This document shows positions 1-8,999 of a stretch of DNA of 64,000 nucleotides, one piece after another. The translations under genes were made by a program, and so were the position numbers. Source of the DNA: Actinocatenispora rupis (GTDB lineage Bacteria > Actinomycetota > Actinomycetes > Mycobacteriales > Micromonosporaceae); the NCBI RefSeq assembly GCF_016861975.1, contig NZ_BOMB01000014.1, positions 16,627 to 80,626 of the forward strand, written 5' to 3'. Each line of letters begins with the position of its first letter. Positions within the stretch are counted from its first letter, which is position 1. Under the pieces are notes generated by a model. It had not been told where the DNA came from. It did no database searches and saw only the letters and a program-made list of their open reading frames with translations.

Positions 1-217
1 ACTCTCCGGCGCCCACATGACCCTGTTCCGCCGCCTCGTCGAACTGCTCACCGAACAGCACGCCGGCGACATCGTCGTGTTCGGCGGCGGCATCATCCCC
101 GACGCCGACATCCCCGAGCTGGAACAGATCGGCGTCGCCAAGATCTTCACCCCCGGCGCCAGTACGCAGGCCATCGTCGACTGGGTCACCGAACACGTCC
201 CCGCCCACGCCGCCTAG
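1..217 (+). CDS. Cobalamin (B12)-binding mutase subunit, C-terminal part
   Basis: Partial gene entering from the left edge; the reading frame starts at base 2 and the last 71 residues are visible. The sequence shows the end of a methylmalonyl-CoA mutase-type B12-binding domain: LSGAH at the edge, VFGGGIIPDADIPELEQIGV in the middle and IFTPGAST near the end, which form the last strands and helix of the Rossmann-like cobalamin fold. In this family the domain holds the cofactor for carbon-skeleton rearrangement of acyl-CoA esters. It could be a stand-alone small subunit (IcmB or MCM-type) or the C-terminus of a large mutase; the missing N-terminus would decide. In Streptomyces a small B12-binding mutase subunit lies shortly upstream of sucC, which favours a small subunit. 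Confidence 0.8.
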   Translation, partial: LSGAHMTLFRRLVELLTEQHAGDIVVFGGGIIPDADIPELEQIGVAKIFTPGASTQAIVDWVTEHVPAHAA

Positions 218-252
218 CCCGGATCCCCAACCACGGCACCATTTCCGCCCGC

Positions 253-352
253 GCTGCGAAGCAGCCGCGGCCCCGCACGAAATCGGATTGCCGCGCCGCG
301 AAGCGGTCGCGACTCACGGCCTGCCTGTTGGTTCGCCGCGCCGCGAAGCGGC
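253..352. repeat. Three short GAA-loop hairpins in direct repeat
   Basis: Three near-identical elements at 253-265, 296-306 and 340-352 each read as an inverted repeat with a GAA loop (for example GCCGC-GAA-GCGGC). They lie in the 637-bp gene-free stretch between the mutase subunit and the next gene. They look like a clustered small palindromic repeat. No function can be read from them. Confidence 0.5.
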
Positions 353-372
353 CGCGGCCCATCGTCACCTAC

Positions 373-480
373 GGGGGACGTGAGCGAGCCGAGCGTGATT
401 CGTTCGCTGGCAAGCCGAGGCGAGGCGCCGTGTGCGTCAGCACACAAGTCTCGAATCGGCGCAGTCCAGCGGGCGAATCC
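373..480 (+). repeat. Dispersed intergenic repeat, copy A
   Basis: Bases 399-472 (74 bp) occur again, perfectly and in inverted orientation, at 54963-55036. Similarity extends leftwards with a few mismatches to base 373. Inside lies a hairpin GTGTGC-GTCA-GCACAC at 430-445. The element sits between genes, has no convincing coding sequence, and looks like a REP-type dispersed repeat. The rest of the stretch 218-854 holds the GAA hairpins, this repeat and a terminator-like stem; I see nothing else in it. Confidence 0.75.
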
Positions 481-507
481 CGCCGGCGCAGCGCCACCAA
501 CCCAAGT

Positions 508-544
508 GAAGGGCCGGGTGCACCCCTCAGACACCCGGCCCTTC
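508..544. terminator. Terminator-like hairpin after repeat copy A
   Basis: A perfect 13-bp stem (508-520 with 532-544) closes an 11-nt loop. There is no long T tract, as is usual for actinobacterial terminators. It lies 290 bp after the mutase subunit, so its link to that gene is uncertain. Confidence 0.4.
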
Positions 545-854
545 CTGTGCACGATGCCCCGCCGCCACCCCTCGACCGACAGGGCATCGGCCGTCTGTGT
601 TGCTTGTCGGTTCCGGCTGTACCGGCGCCGACGTCCCGTTCAACGACGGCCCGTGACCGAGGTAACGCCCGGTCGTGAGGAGTTTTACGGAGAGTCCCGG
701 ACAGACCGGGGTGGCGTTGATGACTCGGCGCGGGTGGCGGTTTCCCTTTCCGTACGTTTGCTGGCAAGGTGAGGGGCCTACCGAACGCGCCGGGCCGCGC
801 CGCCGGTCGGATCCGGCTGAGATCGCAACTGGCCAGCACAGGAGAATCGCTGTC

Positions 855-1460
855 GTGAACGACGCCCCTCGGTACACGACCCGGGTACCGGCCGGTCGAC
901 CGGTCGTGGTTGAGCCCGACATGAAACGCATCGCCCGGCGGTACAGCCGACGGTTGGCGGTGGGGGTCGCGATGCTCGCGCTGTGGATCGCCCTCGCCGT
1001 GCTCGGCGTGGCGCGCGGCGCGTTGGACGTGGACACCCCGACGTTGATCGCGTGGATTCTCGGCGCTGTCGTCGTGGTCATCGCGGTGATGCTGGTGATC
1101 CAGCGGTGGCGGGCGGAGTCCCGCGGTCCGCTGCTGGTCGCCGACGAGTCCGGGGTGTGGCTGCGGATGGGCGGCACGATCAAGGTGCGCGGCCTGTTCC
1201 TGCCGTGGGACACCGTCGACAACGTCGAGATGGTGGAGTACAGGCGGGCCAGGGTGCTGTGCGTGCGCAGCGAGCTGGGCGAGGCGACGGTGCGGCAGAA
1301 GTCCGACGACCTGCTCATGGAGGTACGTCGGCGGCGCCGCTGGTGTGACAGCTCGTTCGCGGTGCACGACTGGTACACGCGGGCGTCGCTCCCGGAGACC
1401 CTGGAGAAGCTGTACGTGTTGGGTGGCGAGCGGGTGAAGGTCGACAACGCGTCGGCGTGA
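855..1460 (+). CDS. Two-TM membrane protein with PH-like cytosolic domain
   Basis: A 201-aa protein of unknown role. The GTG start at 855 is chosen because AGGAGA sits about 10 bp upstream; an in-frame ATG at 921 is an alternative. After a basic N-terminus there are two closely spaced hydrophobic segments (roughly residues 33-52 and 65-83), then a soluble domain with alternating strands (LLVADESGVWLRMGGTIKVR, LPWDTVDNVEM, VLCVRS) that resembles the bacterial PH-like (bPH) domains found in actinobacterial membrane proteins. The tail is basic. It stands alone between the repeat region and sucC. The domain call rests on pattern only; substrate or partner is unknown. Confidence 0.6.
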   Translation: MNDAPRYTTRVPAGRPVVVEPDMKRIARRYSRRLAVGVAMLALWIALAVLGVARGALDVDTPTLIAWILGAVVVVIAVMLVIQRWRAESRGPLLVADESGVWLRMGGTIKVRGLFLPWDTVDNVEMVEYRRARVLCVRSELGEATVRQKSDDLLMEVRRRRRWCDSSFAVHDWYTRASLPETLEKLYVLGGERVKVDNASA

Positions 1461-1589
1461 CCTATCAGCCAGCCGCGGTACCCCACGGCGCCGAGTGGCC
1501 GGCATCTCGCTACCCTGCGCCGGTAGGCCCGCTGGGAAGCAGCGGGGAATGACGACATCACGTCAAGGACGACGGAACGGGACGCGCAC

Positions 1590-2768
1590 GTGGACCTGTA
1601 CGAGTACCAGGCGCGGGAGCTGTTCGCACGGCACGGTGTGCCGGTGTTGGACGGCGGAGTCGCTAGCACCCCGGAAGAGGCCCGGAAGGTGGCCGAGCAG
1701 CTCGGCGGCCGGGTCGTGGTGAAGGCCCAGGTGAAGACCGGTGGCCGTGGCAAGGCCGGCGGGGTCAAGCTCGCCGACACCGTGGCGGACGCGCAGGCCC
1801 GCGCGACCGACATCCTCGGGATGGACATCAAGGGCCACACCGTGCACAAGGTGATGCTGGCGGTGACCGCCGACATCGCCGACGAGTACTACTTCTCGTT
1901 CCTGCTGGACCGGGCCAACCGCACCTTCCTGGCGATGTCCAGCGTGCAGGGCGGCATGGAGATCGAGCAGGTCGCCGAGGAGAGCCCGGAGAAGGTCGCG
2001 AAGGTCGCCATCGACGCGAACGTCGGGGTCGACCGCGCGAAGGCCGACGAGATCGTCGCCGCGACCGGCTTCCCGGCGGAGGTGGCCGACCAGACCGCCG
2101 AGCTGATCGTGAAGCTGTGGGCGGCGTTCGTGGCGGAGGACGCCACGCTGGTCGAGGTCAACCCGCTGGCCAAGACGCCGGACGGCCGGGTGCTCGCGCT
2201 CGACGCGAAGGTCACCCTGGACGAGAACGCGGCGTTCCGGCACCCGGAGCAGGCCGAGCTGGTCGACTCCAGCGCGGTGGACCCGCTGGAGCAGCGCGCC
2301 AAGGAGAAGCACCTCAACTACGTCAAGCTCGACGGCGAGGTCGGCATCATCGGCAACGGCGCCGGTCTCGTGATGTCCACCCTCGACGTCGTTGCGTACG
2401 CGGGGGAGGAGTTCGGCGGGAAGAAGCCGGCGAACTTCCTCGACATCGGCGGCGGTGCGAGCGCCGAGGTGATGGCGAACGGGCTGGAGATCATCCTGTC
2501 CGACCCGGCCGTGCAGTCGGTCTTCGTGAACGTCTTCGGCGGCATCACCGCGTGCGACGCGGTCGCCAACGGCATCGTGCAGGCGCTCGGCGTGCTCGCC
2601 GAGCGGGGCGAGGACGTCAGCAAGCCGCTGGTCGTACGGTTGGACGGGAACAACGCCGACGAGGGTCGCCGGATCCTGACCGAGGCGAACCACCCGCTGG
2701 TCGAGCAGGTGGACACGATGGACGGTGCGGCCCGGCGCGCCGCCGAGCTCGCCGCGCAGGGGGCATGA
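1590..2768 (+). CDS. sucC: Succinate-CoA ligase (ADP-forming) beta subunit
   Basis: Beta subunit, 392 aa, of succinyl-CoA synthetase, the TCA-cycle enzyme that interconverts succinyl-CoA and succinate with formation of a nucleoside triphosphate. The N-terminus [19 protein letters not shown] is the family hallmark; an ATP-grasp fold occupies roughly residues 1-230 ([19 protein letters not shown] is the nucleotide loop) and the C-terminal ligase domain carries GGGAS and VFGGI near residues 290-320. Length is typical. The GTG start at 1590 gives the conserved N-terminus although its Shine-Dalgarno is weak. The stop lies one base before the sucD start, so the two are translationally coupled and form the alpha2beta2 or alpha-beta complex. 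Confidence 0.97.
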   Translation: MDLYEYQARELFARHGVPVLDGGVASTPEEARKVAEQLGGRVVVKAQVKTGGRGKAGGVKLADTVADAQARATDILGMDIKGHTVHKVMLAVTADIADEYYFSFLLDRANRTFLAMSSVQGGMEIEQVAEESPEKVAKVAIDANVGVDRAKADEIVAATGFPAEVADQTAELIVKLWAAFVAEDATLVEVNPLAKTPDGRVLALDAKVTLDENAAFRHPEQAELVDSSAVDPLEQRAKEKHLNYVKLDGEVGIIGNGAGLVMSTLDVVAYAGEEFGGKKPANFLDIGGGASAEVMANGLEIILSDPAVQSVFVNVFGGITACDAVANGIVQALGVLAERGEDVSKPLVVRLDGNNADEGRRILTEANHPLVEQVDTMDGAARRAAELAAQGA

Positions 2769-2769
2769 G

Positions 2770-3654
2770 ATGGCGATCTTCCTGACCGAGAACAGCAAGG
2801 TCATCGTCCAGGGCATCACCGGCTCGGAGGGCACCAAGCACACCCGCCGCATGCTCGCCGCCGGTACGAACGTGGTCGGTGGCGTGAACCCCCGCAAGGC
2901 GGGCCAGAAGGTCGACTTCGACGGTCAGCAGCTGCCGGTGTTCGGTACGGTCGCCGAGGCGATGGCCGAGACCGGCGCGGACACGACGGTCATCTTCGTA
3001 CCGCCGAAGTTCGCCAAGGACGCGATCATCGAGGCGGTCGACGCGGCGATCCCGCTGGCCGTGGTGATCACCGAGGGCATCCCGGTGCACGACAGCACCG
3101 CCGCCTGGGCGTACGCGAAGTCGAAGGGCAACGCGACCCGCATCGTCGGGCCGAACTGCCCCGGCGTGGCGAGCCCCGGCAAGTCGAACGCGGGCATCAT
3201 CCCGGACACGATCACCGGCCCCGGCCGGATCGGTCTGGTCTCGAAGTCCGGCACGTTGACGTACCAGATGATGTACGAGCTGCGGGACATCGGCTTCTCG
3301 ACCGCGGTCGGCATCGGCGGTGACCCGGTCATCGGGACGACGCACATCGACTGCCTGGCGGCGTTCGAGGCGGACCCGGAGACCGACGCGATCGTGATGA
3401 TCGGCGAGATCGGCGGCGACGCCGAGGAGCGCGCGGCCGACTACATCGCGGCGCACGTGACCAAGCCGGTCGTGGCGTACGTCGCGGGCTTCACCGCGCC
3501 GCCCGGCAAGACCATGGGGCACGCCGGCGCGATCATCTCCGGTTCGTCCGGCACCGCCGCGGCGAAGAAGGAGGCGCTGGAGGCCGCCGGCGTCAAGGTC
3601 GGCAAGACGCCGACCGAGACCGCGAACCTGATGCGCGAGCTGATGAGCAAGTAG
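2770..3654 (+). CDS. sucD: Succinate-CoA ligase alpha subunit
   Basis: Alpha subunit, 294 aa, partner of sucC. It binds CoA in an N-terminal Rossmann domain ([19 protein letters not shown]) and carries the transiently phosphorylated histidine in the C-terminal domain: [16 protein letters not shown], with His at about residue 251. GPNCPG and SKSGTLTY motifs are intact. The start at 2770 follows the sucC stop by one base and gives the usual MAIFL N-terminus; a longer in-frame extension from 2725 would overlap sucC and is rejected. A strong hairpin 11 bp after the stop probably ends the sucCD transcript. Confidence 0.97.
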   Translation: MAIFLTENSKVIVQGITGSEGTKHTRRMLAAGTNVVGGVNPRKAGQKVDFDGQQLPVFGTVAEAMAETGADTTVIFVPPKFAKDAIIEAVDAAIPLAVVITEGIPVHDSTAAWAYAKSKGNATRIVGPNCPGVASPGKSNAGIIPDTITGPGRIGLVSKSGTLTYQMMYELRDIGFSTAVGIGGDPVIGTTHIDCLAAFEADPETDAIVMIGEIGGDAEERAADYIAAHVTKPVVAYVAGFTAPPGKTMGHAGAIISGSSGTAAAKKEALEAAGVKVGKTPTETANLMRELMSK

Positions 3655-3665
3655 TTCCACCGGTA

Positions 3666-3707
3666 CGACAGTGGGGGCACACCGTTGGCGGTGTGCCCCC
3701 ACTGTCG
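3666..3707 (+). terminator. Terminator of sucCD
   Basis: A perfect 18-bp stem (3666-3683 with 3690-3707) closes a 6-nt loop directly after sucD. No U tract follows, the common form in high-GC actinobacteria. Confidence 0.8.
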
Positions 3708-3902
3708 CGTCGTGGCCGGTCGCTCGGTAGCCACCGCCGTCGAGGCCGTCGCTCGCGTCCTTGGCGGCCGTCATGGCGCCGCAGCCGCGGTGTCGATGAC
3801 GCGTCGTGCCGCCCCGGTACGCGCCGGGTGACGTCGGGCCCGACCCGCGTGTCGTGTAGGGACTTCGGACGCCGGATGGTGTTCGGTGGAGGGGAGATGT
3901 CC

Positions 3903-5150
3903 GTGACCGAACCCCCGACCACCCCCACCGAGGACCCGCCGCCGGTCGCCGAGTCGCCGGCCGGCGGCCCTTCGCGTACCCCGGTGGCGTCGCCGCGTGC
4001 CGGGGTCTCCGTGTTCGTCGCCGCGGCGGCCACCGCGGGGTGGGCCGCCCTGGTCTCGTTCGTACCGTTGCTGGTGCTCGTCGTACTCGGGTGGCTGGTG
4101 GACGGGCGCGGCGCGAGTTCGGCGGTGACGGCGCTGCGGTTCGCCGGGGCGGGCTGGCTCGCCGGCCACGCCGTACCGGTCGGGACGGTCGCCGGGCCGT
4201 TCGCGTTGACGCCGCTGGCGTTGACCGCCCTCATCGTGTGGCGACTCGTACGGGCCGGCGCGCACACCGCGCGGGCGGTCGGCGGCGACCGGCGTACCGC
4301 GCTGTCCGGTGCGCTCGGCGTCGCCGTGGGATACGGGGTGCTCGCCGCGATCGTCGCGCTTCTGGTGTCCACCAAGGGAATCGTGGTGTCGCCGCTGCGG
4401 GCGTTCCTGACCGCGGGCCTCATCGCGCTCGTCGCCGCCGTCGCCGGCGCCGTCCGCGAGAACGGCATGGCCGCGCACGTCGCCGGCCAACTCTCCCCGG
4501 CCGTACGCGCCGGGTTGCGCGGCGGGACGTTCGCCGCGCTCGCCCTGCTGGCCCTCGGCGCGCTGGCCGCCGGCGCGTCCCTCGCCTGGCACGCCGACAG
4601 CGCCGCCGACACGCTTCGCGCGTACCAGGCGGGGCCGGTGGGCGACATCGGCATCACCCTGCTCTGCCTGGTGTACGCGCCGACCGTGTCGGTGTGGGCC
4701 CTCAGCTACCTCGCCGGCCCCGGCTTCGCCGTCGGCGTCGGCACCTCCGTCGGCATCGCCGACGTCCACCTCGGACCGCTGCCGGCGGTACCGGTGCTCG
4801 CCGCGCTGCCGACCGGGGCCGCACCCGCCGCCGGCGCGCTGCTGCTCGGCCTGCCGCTCCTGGTCGGTGTCGGTACCGGATGGTTGACCGCGCGGCGCGA
4901 CACGGGCGCCGGACTGACGCCGTTGTTGCTGGCCACCGCGCTGTCCGGCGGTGTCGCGGGCGCGCTGACGGCGGTCGCCGGCGTACTCTCCGCCGGCAGC
5001 CTCGGCGGCGGCCGGCTCGCCGTGATCGGACCCGTCTGGTGGCAGCTCGGGCTCGCCGTCGCCGGACTCATCGGGGTCGGCGCGATGGTCGCCGGCGTCG
5101 TCGCCCGTACGTTCGGCCACGTGGCGCCCCGCCCCGACCAGGAACCCTGA
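3903..5150 (+). CDS. DUF6350 family multi-pass membrane protein
   Basis: A 415-aa integral membrane protein with about ten hydrophobic segments after a Pro/Ser-rich N-terminal tail of some 35 residues. Position between sucD and purN is the conserved place of the DUF6350 family in actinomycetes, and the length and topology agree. Its function is not established. Start choice: GGAGGGG at 3888-3894 is 8 bp from GTG 3903, but only 2 bp from ATG 3897, so GTG 3903 is preferred; the difference is two residues. Repeated Gly/Ala-rich helices and a short cytosolic C-terminus are visible. No enzymatic motif was seen. Confidence 0.75.
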   Translation: MTEPPTTPTEDPPPVAESPAGGPSRTPVASPRAGVSVFVAAAATAGWAALVSFVPLLVLVVLGWLVDGRGASSAVTALRFAGAGWLAGHAVPVGTVAGPFALTPLALTALIVWRLVRAGAHTARAVGGDRRTALSGALGVAVGYGVLAAIVALLVSTKGIVVSPLRAFLTAGLIALVAAVAGAVRENGMAAHVAGQLSPAVRAGLRGGTFAALALLALGALAAGASLAWHADSAADTLRAYQAGPVGDIGITLLCLVYAPTVSVWALSYLAGPGFAVGVGTSVGIADVHLGPLPAVPVLAALPTGAAPAAGALLLGLPLLVGVGTGWLTARRDTGAGLTPLLLATALSGGVAGALTAVAGVLSAGSLGGGRLAVIGPVWWQLGLAVAGLIGVGAMVAGVVARTFGHVAPRPDQEP

Positions 5151-5281
5151 CCCCGCACCGGATGGCGGGCCCGTGCGCGGCAGGCCGGATTCCCCATGAA
5201 CTGGGCAGACCGGCCGTACGCACCGGGCGATGAACCGGCCAACAGCGGTGAACCGAGCGGGCCACCGCACGGCCGGGGAGG

Positions 5282-5770
5282 TCAGCCGAGCAGCCCGAAC
5301 TTGCGGAGCACCAGGCCGACGCCGCCGCAGCACACCAGCAGCGCCCACGAGACGATGCCGGCGATCAGCGCGATCCGGCTCCACCGGCGCGACTCGTTCG
5401 CCGCGTCGTCGGCGGCCACCCGGTCACCCGCCTGGTACGCCACGCGCGCCCGGTACGCGTCGATCGTCGCCGGCAGCGCGAACGGCGGGAAGAGTACGAA
5501 CATGACGACCGAGGTGGCGAGGTTGCTCGCGAACCCGTCCATCGGGCCCGCGGCGGCCTGCGGTGGTACGGGGGCGCCGGGCTGGTGCGCGGGAGTACCC
5601 GGTGGGGTGGGGGCAGCGGGCGCGGGCTGCTGTGCGGGCGCGGCGGGCGTGGTGCCGAAGCGGAGGCCGTCGGCCGGTGGCGGCGTCGTCCAGGAACCGG
5701 GGCGGTGCCGGGGCTCGGCCGTACGGTCCGGGTCGGGGCGGTCCGGGTCGGGCTGGCCGGGCTGCATCAT
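5282..5770 (-). CDS. Proline-rich CD225/dispanin-like membrane protein
   Basis: A 162-aa protein: residues 1-75 are rich in Pro, Asp and Arg and probably disordered; the second half has a hydrophobic segment, a polar loop DAYRARVAYQAGDRVAADDAANESRRW interrupted around the AGD turn, and a second hydrophobic segment ending in KFGLLG. Two helices joined by a loop in which an Ala/Gly-Asp turn precedes a basic patch is the layout of the CD225/dispanin (interferon-induced transmembrane) family, common in actinobacteria. GAGGAG lies 5 bp before the ATG at 5770. The neighbouring minus-strand gene has the same plan (Pro-rich head, two TM), suggesting a related pair. Role unknown. Confidence 0.65.
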   Translation of the reverse strand: MMQPGQPDPDRPDPDRTAEPRHRPGSWTTPPPADGLRFGTTPAAPAQQPAPAAPTPPGTPAHQPGAPVPPQAAAGPMDGFASNLATSVVMFVLFPPFALPATIDAYRARVAYQAGDRVAADDAANESRRWSRIALIAGIVSWALLVCCGGVGLVLRKFGLLG

Positions 5771-5903
5771 CCCGCTCCTCGGCGGCCGGGGACATTCACC
5801 CTGTCGGGTGGCTCGAAGAAGCCTAGCGAAGACGTCCCGTCGATGCCCGGATGCGCGTCGTGGCCGGCGGAGGGCGCTCCGCCGGCCACGAATGTCGCGG
5901 TAC

Positions 5904-6356
5904 TCAGCTGGTGCTGCTGAAGGTGCTCGGGTTCACGCTCAGGCCGACGATGATGAGGATCAGGTAGATCGCCGAGAGCGCCGCACCGATGATGCCGAGG
6001 ATCAGGCCGACCTTGCCCAGGGTCGGGTTGTTGGCCTGACCGGCCTCGGCCTTCTTCTTGCCCTGGATGGACAGGATGATCGCGGCGACACCCGTGAGGA
6101 TGCCGAAGCCGTAGAGGCAGCACGCCACGACCGAGACGATGCCGGCGACCAGGGACAGGATGTTGAGCACGTTGCCGCTGGTGTCGCCACCGGGCTGGCC
6201 GCCACCTCCGCCGTACGGCGGGGCGGGCGGCGGAGGAACGCCGGGGCCGCCGGGACCGGGTGCGCCACCGTATCCCTGGTTGCCGTACGGATCGTTTCCG
6301 TAGCCGCCGGGACCGCCAGGTCCGGACGGAGGTGGCGGCGCCGTCGGGTCTGTCAC
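5904..6356 (-). CDS. Gly/Pro-rich two-TM membrane protein (DUF4190-like)
   Basis: A 150-aa protein whose first 60 residues are almost only Gly, Pro, Tyr and Asn, followed by two long hydrophobic helices (about residues 64-95 and 113-140) separated by a basic loop QGKKKAEAGQANNPTLGKVG. That arrangement, with the helix-GKKKA-helix core, matches DUF4190-type small membrane proteins of actinobacteria. The GTG start at 6356 has GGGGGA 7-8 bp upstream and yields MTDPTAPP. It sits upstream of the similar 162-aa gene on the same strand, 133 bp apart. Function is unknown; a cell-envelope role would be a guess. Confidence 0.65.
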   Translation of the reverse strand: MTDPTAPPPPSGPGGPGGYGNDPYGNQGYGGAPGPGGPGVPPPPAPPYGGGGGQPGGDTSGNVLNILSLVAGIVSVVACCLYGFGILTGVAAIILSIQGKKKAEAGQANNPTLGKVGLILGIIGAALSAIYLILIIVGLSVNPSTFSSTS

Positions 6357-6381
6357 GTCGAGTTCCCCCTTGCGTACTGAC

Positions 6382-6401
6382 GGCTTCCAGGGCTGGAAGC
6401 C
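6382..6401. other. Small perfect hairpin between the divergent membrane-protein and purN genes
   Basis: GGCTTCCA-GGGC-TGGAAGCC, an 8-bp perfect palindrome with a 4-nt loop, lies 25 bp upstream of the minus-strand gene at 6356. It could be an operator or an RNA hairpin in that gene's leader. The stretch to purN shows no other clear signal. Confidence 0.35.
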
Positions 6402-6594
6402 TGATAGAGATCTTCGGCGTCCCAGTCTTACCGAGTCAAGCCAACTTCGCTGGGAGAGGCGCGCGATGCGGTCCGTACGGGACCGTCGGGAGCCGGCGGC
6501 CGGGTGGCCCGGCGTACCGGCTATGGTGGTCGCATCGCCCCTGGTAGCAGCCGATGCACGGGCCGTCGCGCGCCCGGCGTCTGAGGAGTCTGGT

Positions 6595-7203
6595 GTGGCC
6601 GCTCGCCTCGTCGTCCTGGTCTCCGGGGCCGGTTCCAACCTGCAGGCCCTGCTCGACGCCTGCGCCGACGAGGCGTACGGGGCGCGGGTCGTGGCCGTCG
6701 GTGCGGACCGGCCGGGCGTCGAGGGCCTGGCCCGGGGCGCGCGGGCCGGCGCCGACACGTTCGTGGCGCGGGTGGGCGACTACGCCGACCGGGCCGCGTG
6801 GGACGTCGCGCTGACCGAGCAGGTCGCCAAGTACGAGCCGGACCTGGTGGTGTCGGCCGGTTTCCTGAAGCTCGTCGGGCCGGCGTTTCTGGCCCGCTTC
6901 ACCGGGCGCTACGTCAACACGCACAACGCGCTGCTGCCGGCGTTCCCGGGGATCCACGGGCCGCGGGACGCGCTGGCGTACGGGGTGAAGATCGCCGGGG
7001 CGACGTTGTTCCTGGTGGACGAGGGTGTGGACACCGGAGCGATCATCGCGCAGGTGGCTGTGCCGGTGCTCGACGACGACACCGAGGACACCCTGTCCGA
7101 GCGCATCAAGCAGGCCGAACGGCCGCAGCTGGTGGAGTACGTCGGCCGGATGGTCCGGAAGGGCTGGACGGTCACCGGAAGAAAGGTCACGGTGCCAGAA
7201 TGA
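6595..7203 (+). CDS. purN: Phosphoribosylglycinamide formyltransferase
   Basis: GAR transformylase, 202 aa, which uses 10-formyl-THF to formylate GAR in the third step of purine synthesis. The phosphate loop [11 protein letters not shown] is at the N-terminus. The catalytic Asn and His are present in [16 protein letters not shown] and the catalytic Asp in [10 protein letters not shown]. One oddity is Asn in place of the usual Pro in the family's H-P-x-L-L-P motif. GTG 6595 has GAGGAG 6 bp upstream and gives the expected short N-terminus; longer in-frame starts lack a ribosome site. The stop overlaps the purH ATG by 4 bp, so the two are coupled, as is usual in actinobacteria. Confidence 0.95.
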   Translation: MAARLVVLVSGAGSNLQALLDACADEAYGARVVAVGADRPGVEGLARGARAGADTFVARVGDYADRAAWDVALTEQVAKYEPDLVVSAGFLKLVGPAFLARFTGRYVNTHNALLPAFPGIHGPRDALAYGVKIAGATLFLVDEGVDTGAIIAQVAVPVLDDDTEDTLSERIKQAERPQLVEYVGRMVRKGWTVTGRKVTVPE

Positions 7204-8759
7204 CCGCCCCCGCGCAGGACCGTACGCCGGTCCGCCGCGCCCTGATCAGCGTGTACGACAAGACCGGGCTGGTCGAGCTGGCCCGCGGGCTGGCCGAGGC
7301 GGGCGTCGAGCTCGTGTCGACCGGGTCGACCGCGGCGCGGATCGCCGAGGCCGGCCTGACGGTGACCCGGGTCGAGGAGCTGACCGGATTCCCCGAGTGC
7401 CTGGACGGCCGGGTCAAGACGCTGCACCCGAAGGTGCACGCCGGCCTGCTCGCCGACGTACGGCTGGACGCACACCGGGCGCAGCTCGCCGAACTGGCCG
7501 TGGAGCCGTTCGAACTGCTGGTCAGCAACCTGTACCCGTTCCAGCAGACGGTCGCGTCGGGCGCCGCGCCGGACGAGATCATCGAGCAGATCGACATCGG
7601 CGGCCCGTCGATGGTGCGCGGCGCGGCGAAGAACCACGCCAACGTCGCCGTCGTCACCGACCCCGGGACGTACGAGGAGGTGCTGGCGGAGGTCCGCGCC
7701 GGCGGCTTCACGTACGGGCGGCGGCGGGCGCTGGCGGCCGAGGCGTTCGCGCACACCGCGCGCTACGACGTGGCCGTCGCGTCCTGGTTCGCCGCGACGG
7801 AGCCGGAGGCCGGCGAGTTCCCCGCGTTCACGGGCGCCACCTGGGACCGCCGCGCCGTCCTGCGGTACGGCGAGAACCCGCACCAGTCCGCCGCGCTGTA
7901 CACCGATGGCCGGGGCGGGCTCGCCGACGCGGACCAGTTGCACGGCAAGGAGATGTCGTACAACAACTACACGGACACCGAGGCCGCGTGGCGTGCCGCG
8001 TGGGACTTCGCCGAACCGTGCGTCGCGATCATCAAGCACGCCAACCCGTGCGGCATCGCGATCGGCGCCGACGTGGCCGAGGCGCACCGCAAGGCGCACG
8101 CCTGCGACCCCGTCTCCGCGTACGGCGGGGTCATCGCGGTCAACCGTGAGGTCACCGTCGCCCTCGCCGAGCAGATCGCGCCGATCTTCACCGAGGTCGT
8201 CATCGCCCCCGCGTACGAGGACGGTGCCGTCGAGGTCCTCGCCCGCCGCAAGAGCCTCCGCGTACTCCGGTGCGCGTCACTGCCCGCGTCGGGGCTGGAG
8301 TACAAGCCGATCTCGGGCGGGGTGCTCGTGCAGGACGCCGACCGGATCGACGCCGACGGCGACGACCCGGCCAACTGGCGGCTCGTCACCGGCAAGCCCG
8401 TCGACGAGGCGACACTGCGCGACCTGGCGTTCGCGTGGCGGGCCGTACGCGCCGTCAAGTCCAACGCGATCCTGCTCGCCGCCGACGGCGCCACCGTCGG
8501 TGTCGGCATGGGCCAGGTCAACCGCGTCGACTCCGCGCGGCTCGCCGTCACCCGCGCCGGTACCGAACGGGCCGCGTCGGCCGTCGGAGCGTCCGACGCC
8601 TTCTTCCCGTTCGCCGACGGCCTGGAGGTACTGACCGAGGCCGGCGTACGCGCCGTCGTCGAACCCGGCGGCTCGAAGAACGACCCCGAGGTCATCGCCG
8701 CCGCCGAAGCCGCCGGCATCGCGCTCTACTTCACCGGCACCCGGCACTTCTTCCACTGA
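7200..8759 (+). CDS. purH: Bifunctional AICAR transformylase / IMP cyclohydrolase
   Basis: A 519-aa enzyme for the last two steps of IMP synthesis. Residues 1-190 form the MGS-like cyclohydrolase domain ([50 protein letters not shown]); the rest is the AICAR transformylase domain with the catalytic KHANPCGIA motif and YGENPHQ. The 10-formyl-THF it consumes is supplied by folate enzymes such as folD at 21 kb. ATG 7200 overlaps the purN stop (ATGA). Length is normal. A hairpin about 130 bp downstream is the likely terminator. Confidence 0.97.
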   Translation: MTAPAQDRTPVRRALISVYDKTGLVELARGLAEAGVELVSTGSTAARIAEAGLTVTRVEELTGFPECLDGRVKTLHPKVHAGLLADVRLDAHRAQLAELAVEPFELLVSNLYPFQQTVASGAAPDEIIEQIDIGGPSMVRGAAKNHANVAVVTDPGTYEEVLAEVRAGGFTYGRRRALAAEAFAHTARYDVAVASWFAATEPEAGEFPAFTGATWDRRAVLRYGENPHQSAALYTDGRGGLADADQLHGKEMSYNNYTDTEAAWRAAWDFAEPCVAIIKHANPCGIAIGADVAEAHRKAHACDPVSAYGGVIAVNREVTVALAEQIAPIFTEVVIAPAYEDGAVEVLARRKSLRVLRCASLPASGLEYKPISGGVLVQDADRIDADGDDPANWRLVTGKPVDEATLRDLAFAWRAVRAVKSNAILLAADGATVGVGMGQVNRVDSARLAVTRAGTERAASAVGASDAFFPFADGLEVLTEAGVRAVVEPGGSKNDPEVIAAAEAAGIALYFTGTRHFFH

Positions 8760-8832
8760 CGTACCGGGCGGCGGCGGGTGCCGGCGCACGTTGGTCGGCG
8801 CTGGGGCGCGGCGTTGATGTGGCCGGTTCTTG

Positions 8833-8864
8833 GCACGTCGACGACGCGCTCGTAGCACGTCGAC
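8833..8864. repeat. Direct repeat GCACGTCGAC x2
   Basis: The 10-mer GCACGTCGAC occurs at 8833-8842 and 8855-8864, 22 bp apart, that is about two helical turns, in the gap after purH. It could be a paired binding site, but no promoter is evident beside it. Confidence 0.3.
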
Positions 8865-8885
8865 CTGGCGGTCGGCAGGTTGTCC

Positions 8886-8932
8886 ACAGCCCGCCCCGGT
8901 CTGTCCACAGGCCGGGGCGGGCTGTTGTGTTT
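8886..8932 (+). terminator. Terminator downstream of purH
   Basis: A perfect 14-bp GC-rich stem (8886-8899 with 8912-8925) with a 12-nt loop is followed by TGTGTTT. It is the first good terminator after purH. Confidence 0.7.
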
Positions 8933-8999
8933 GGCCGTAGGATCGTGTCGGGGTGCGCCCCCCAGGGTGGGTGGGGGTATGACATCCCGCTGTCGCCAG

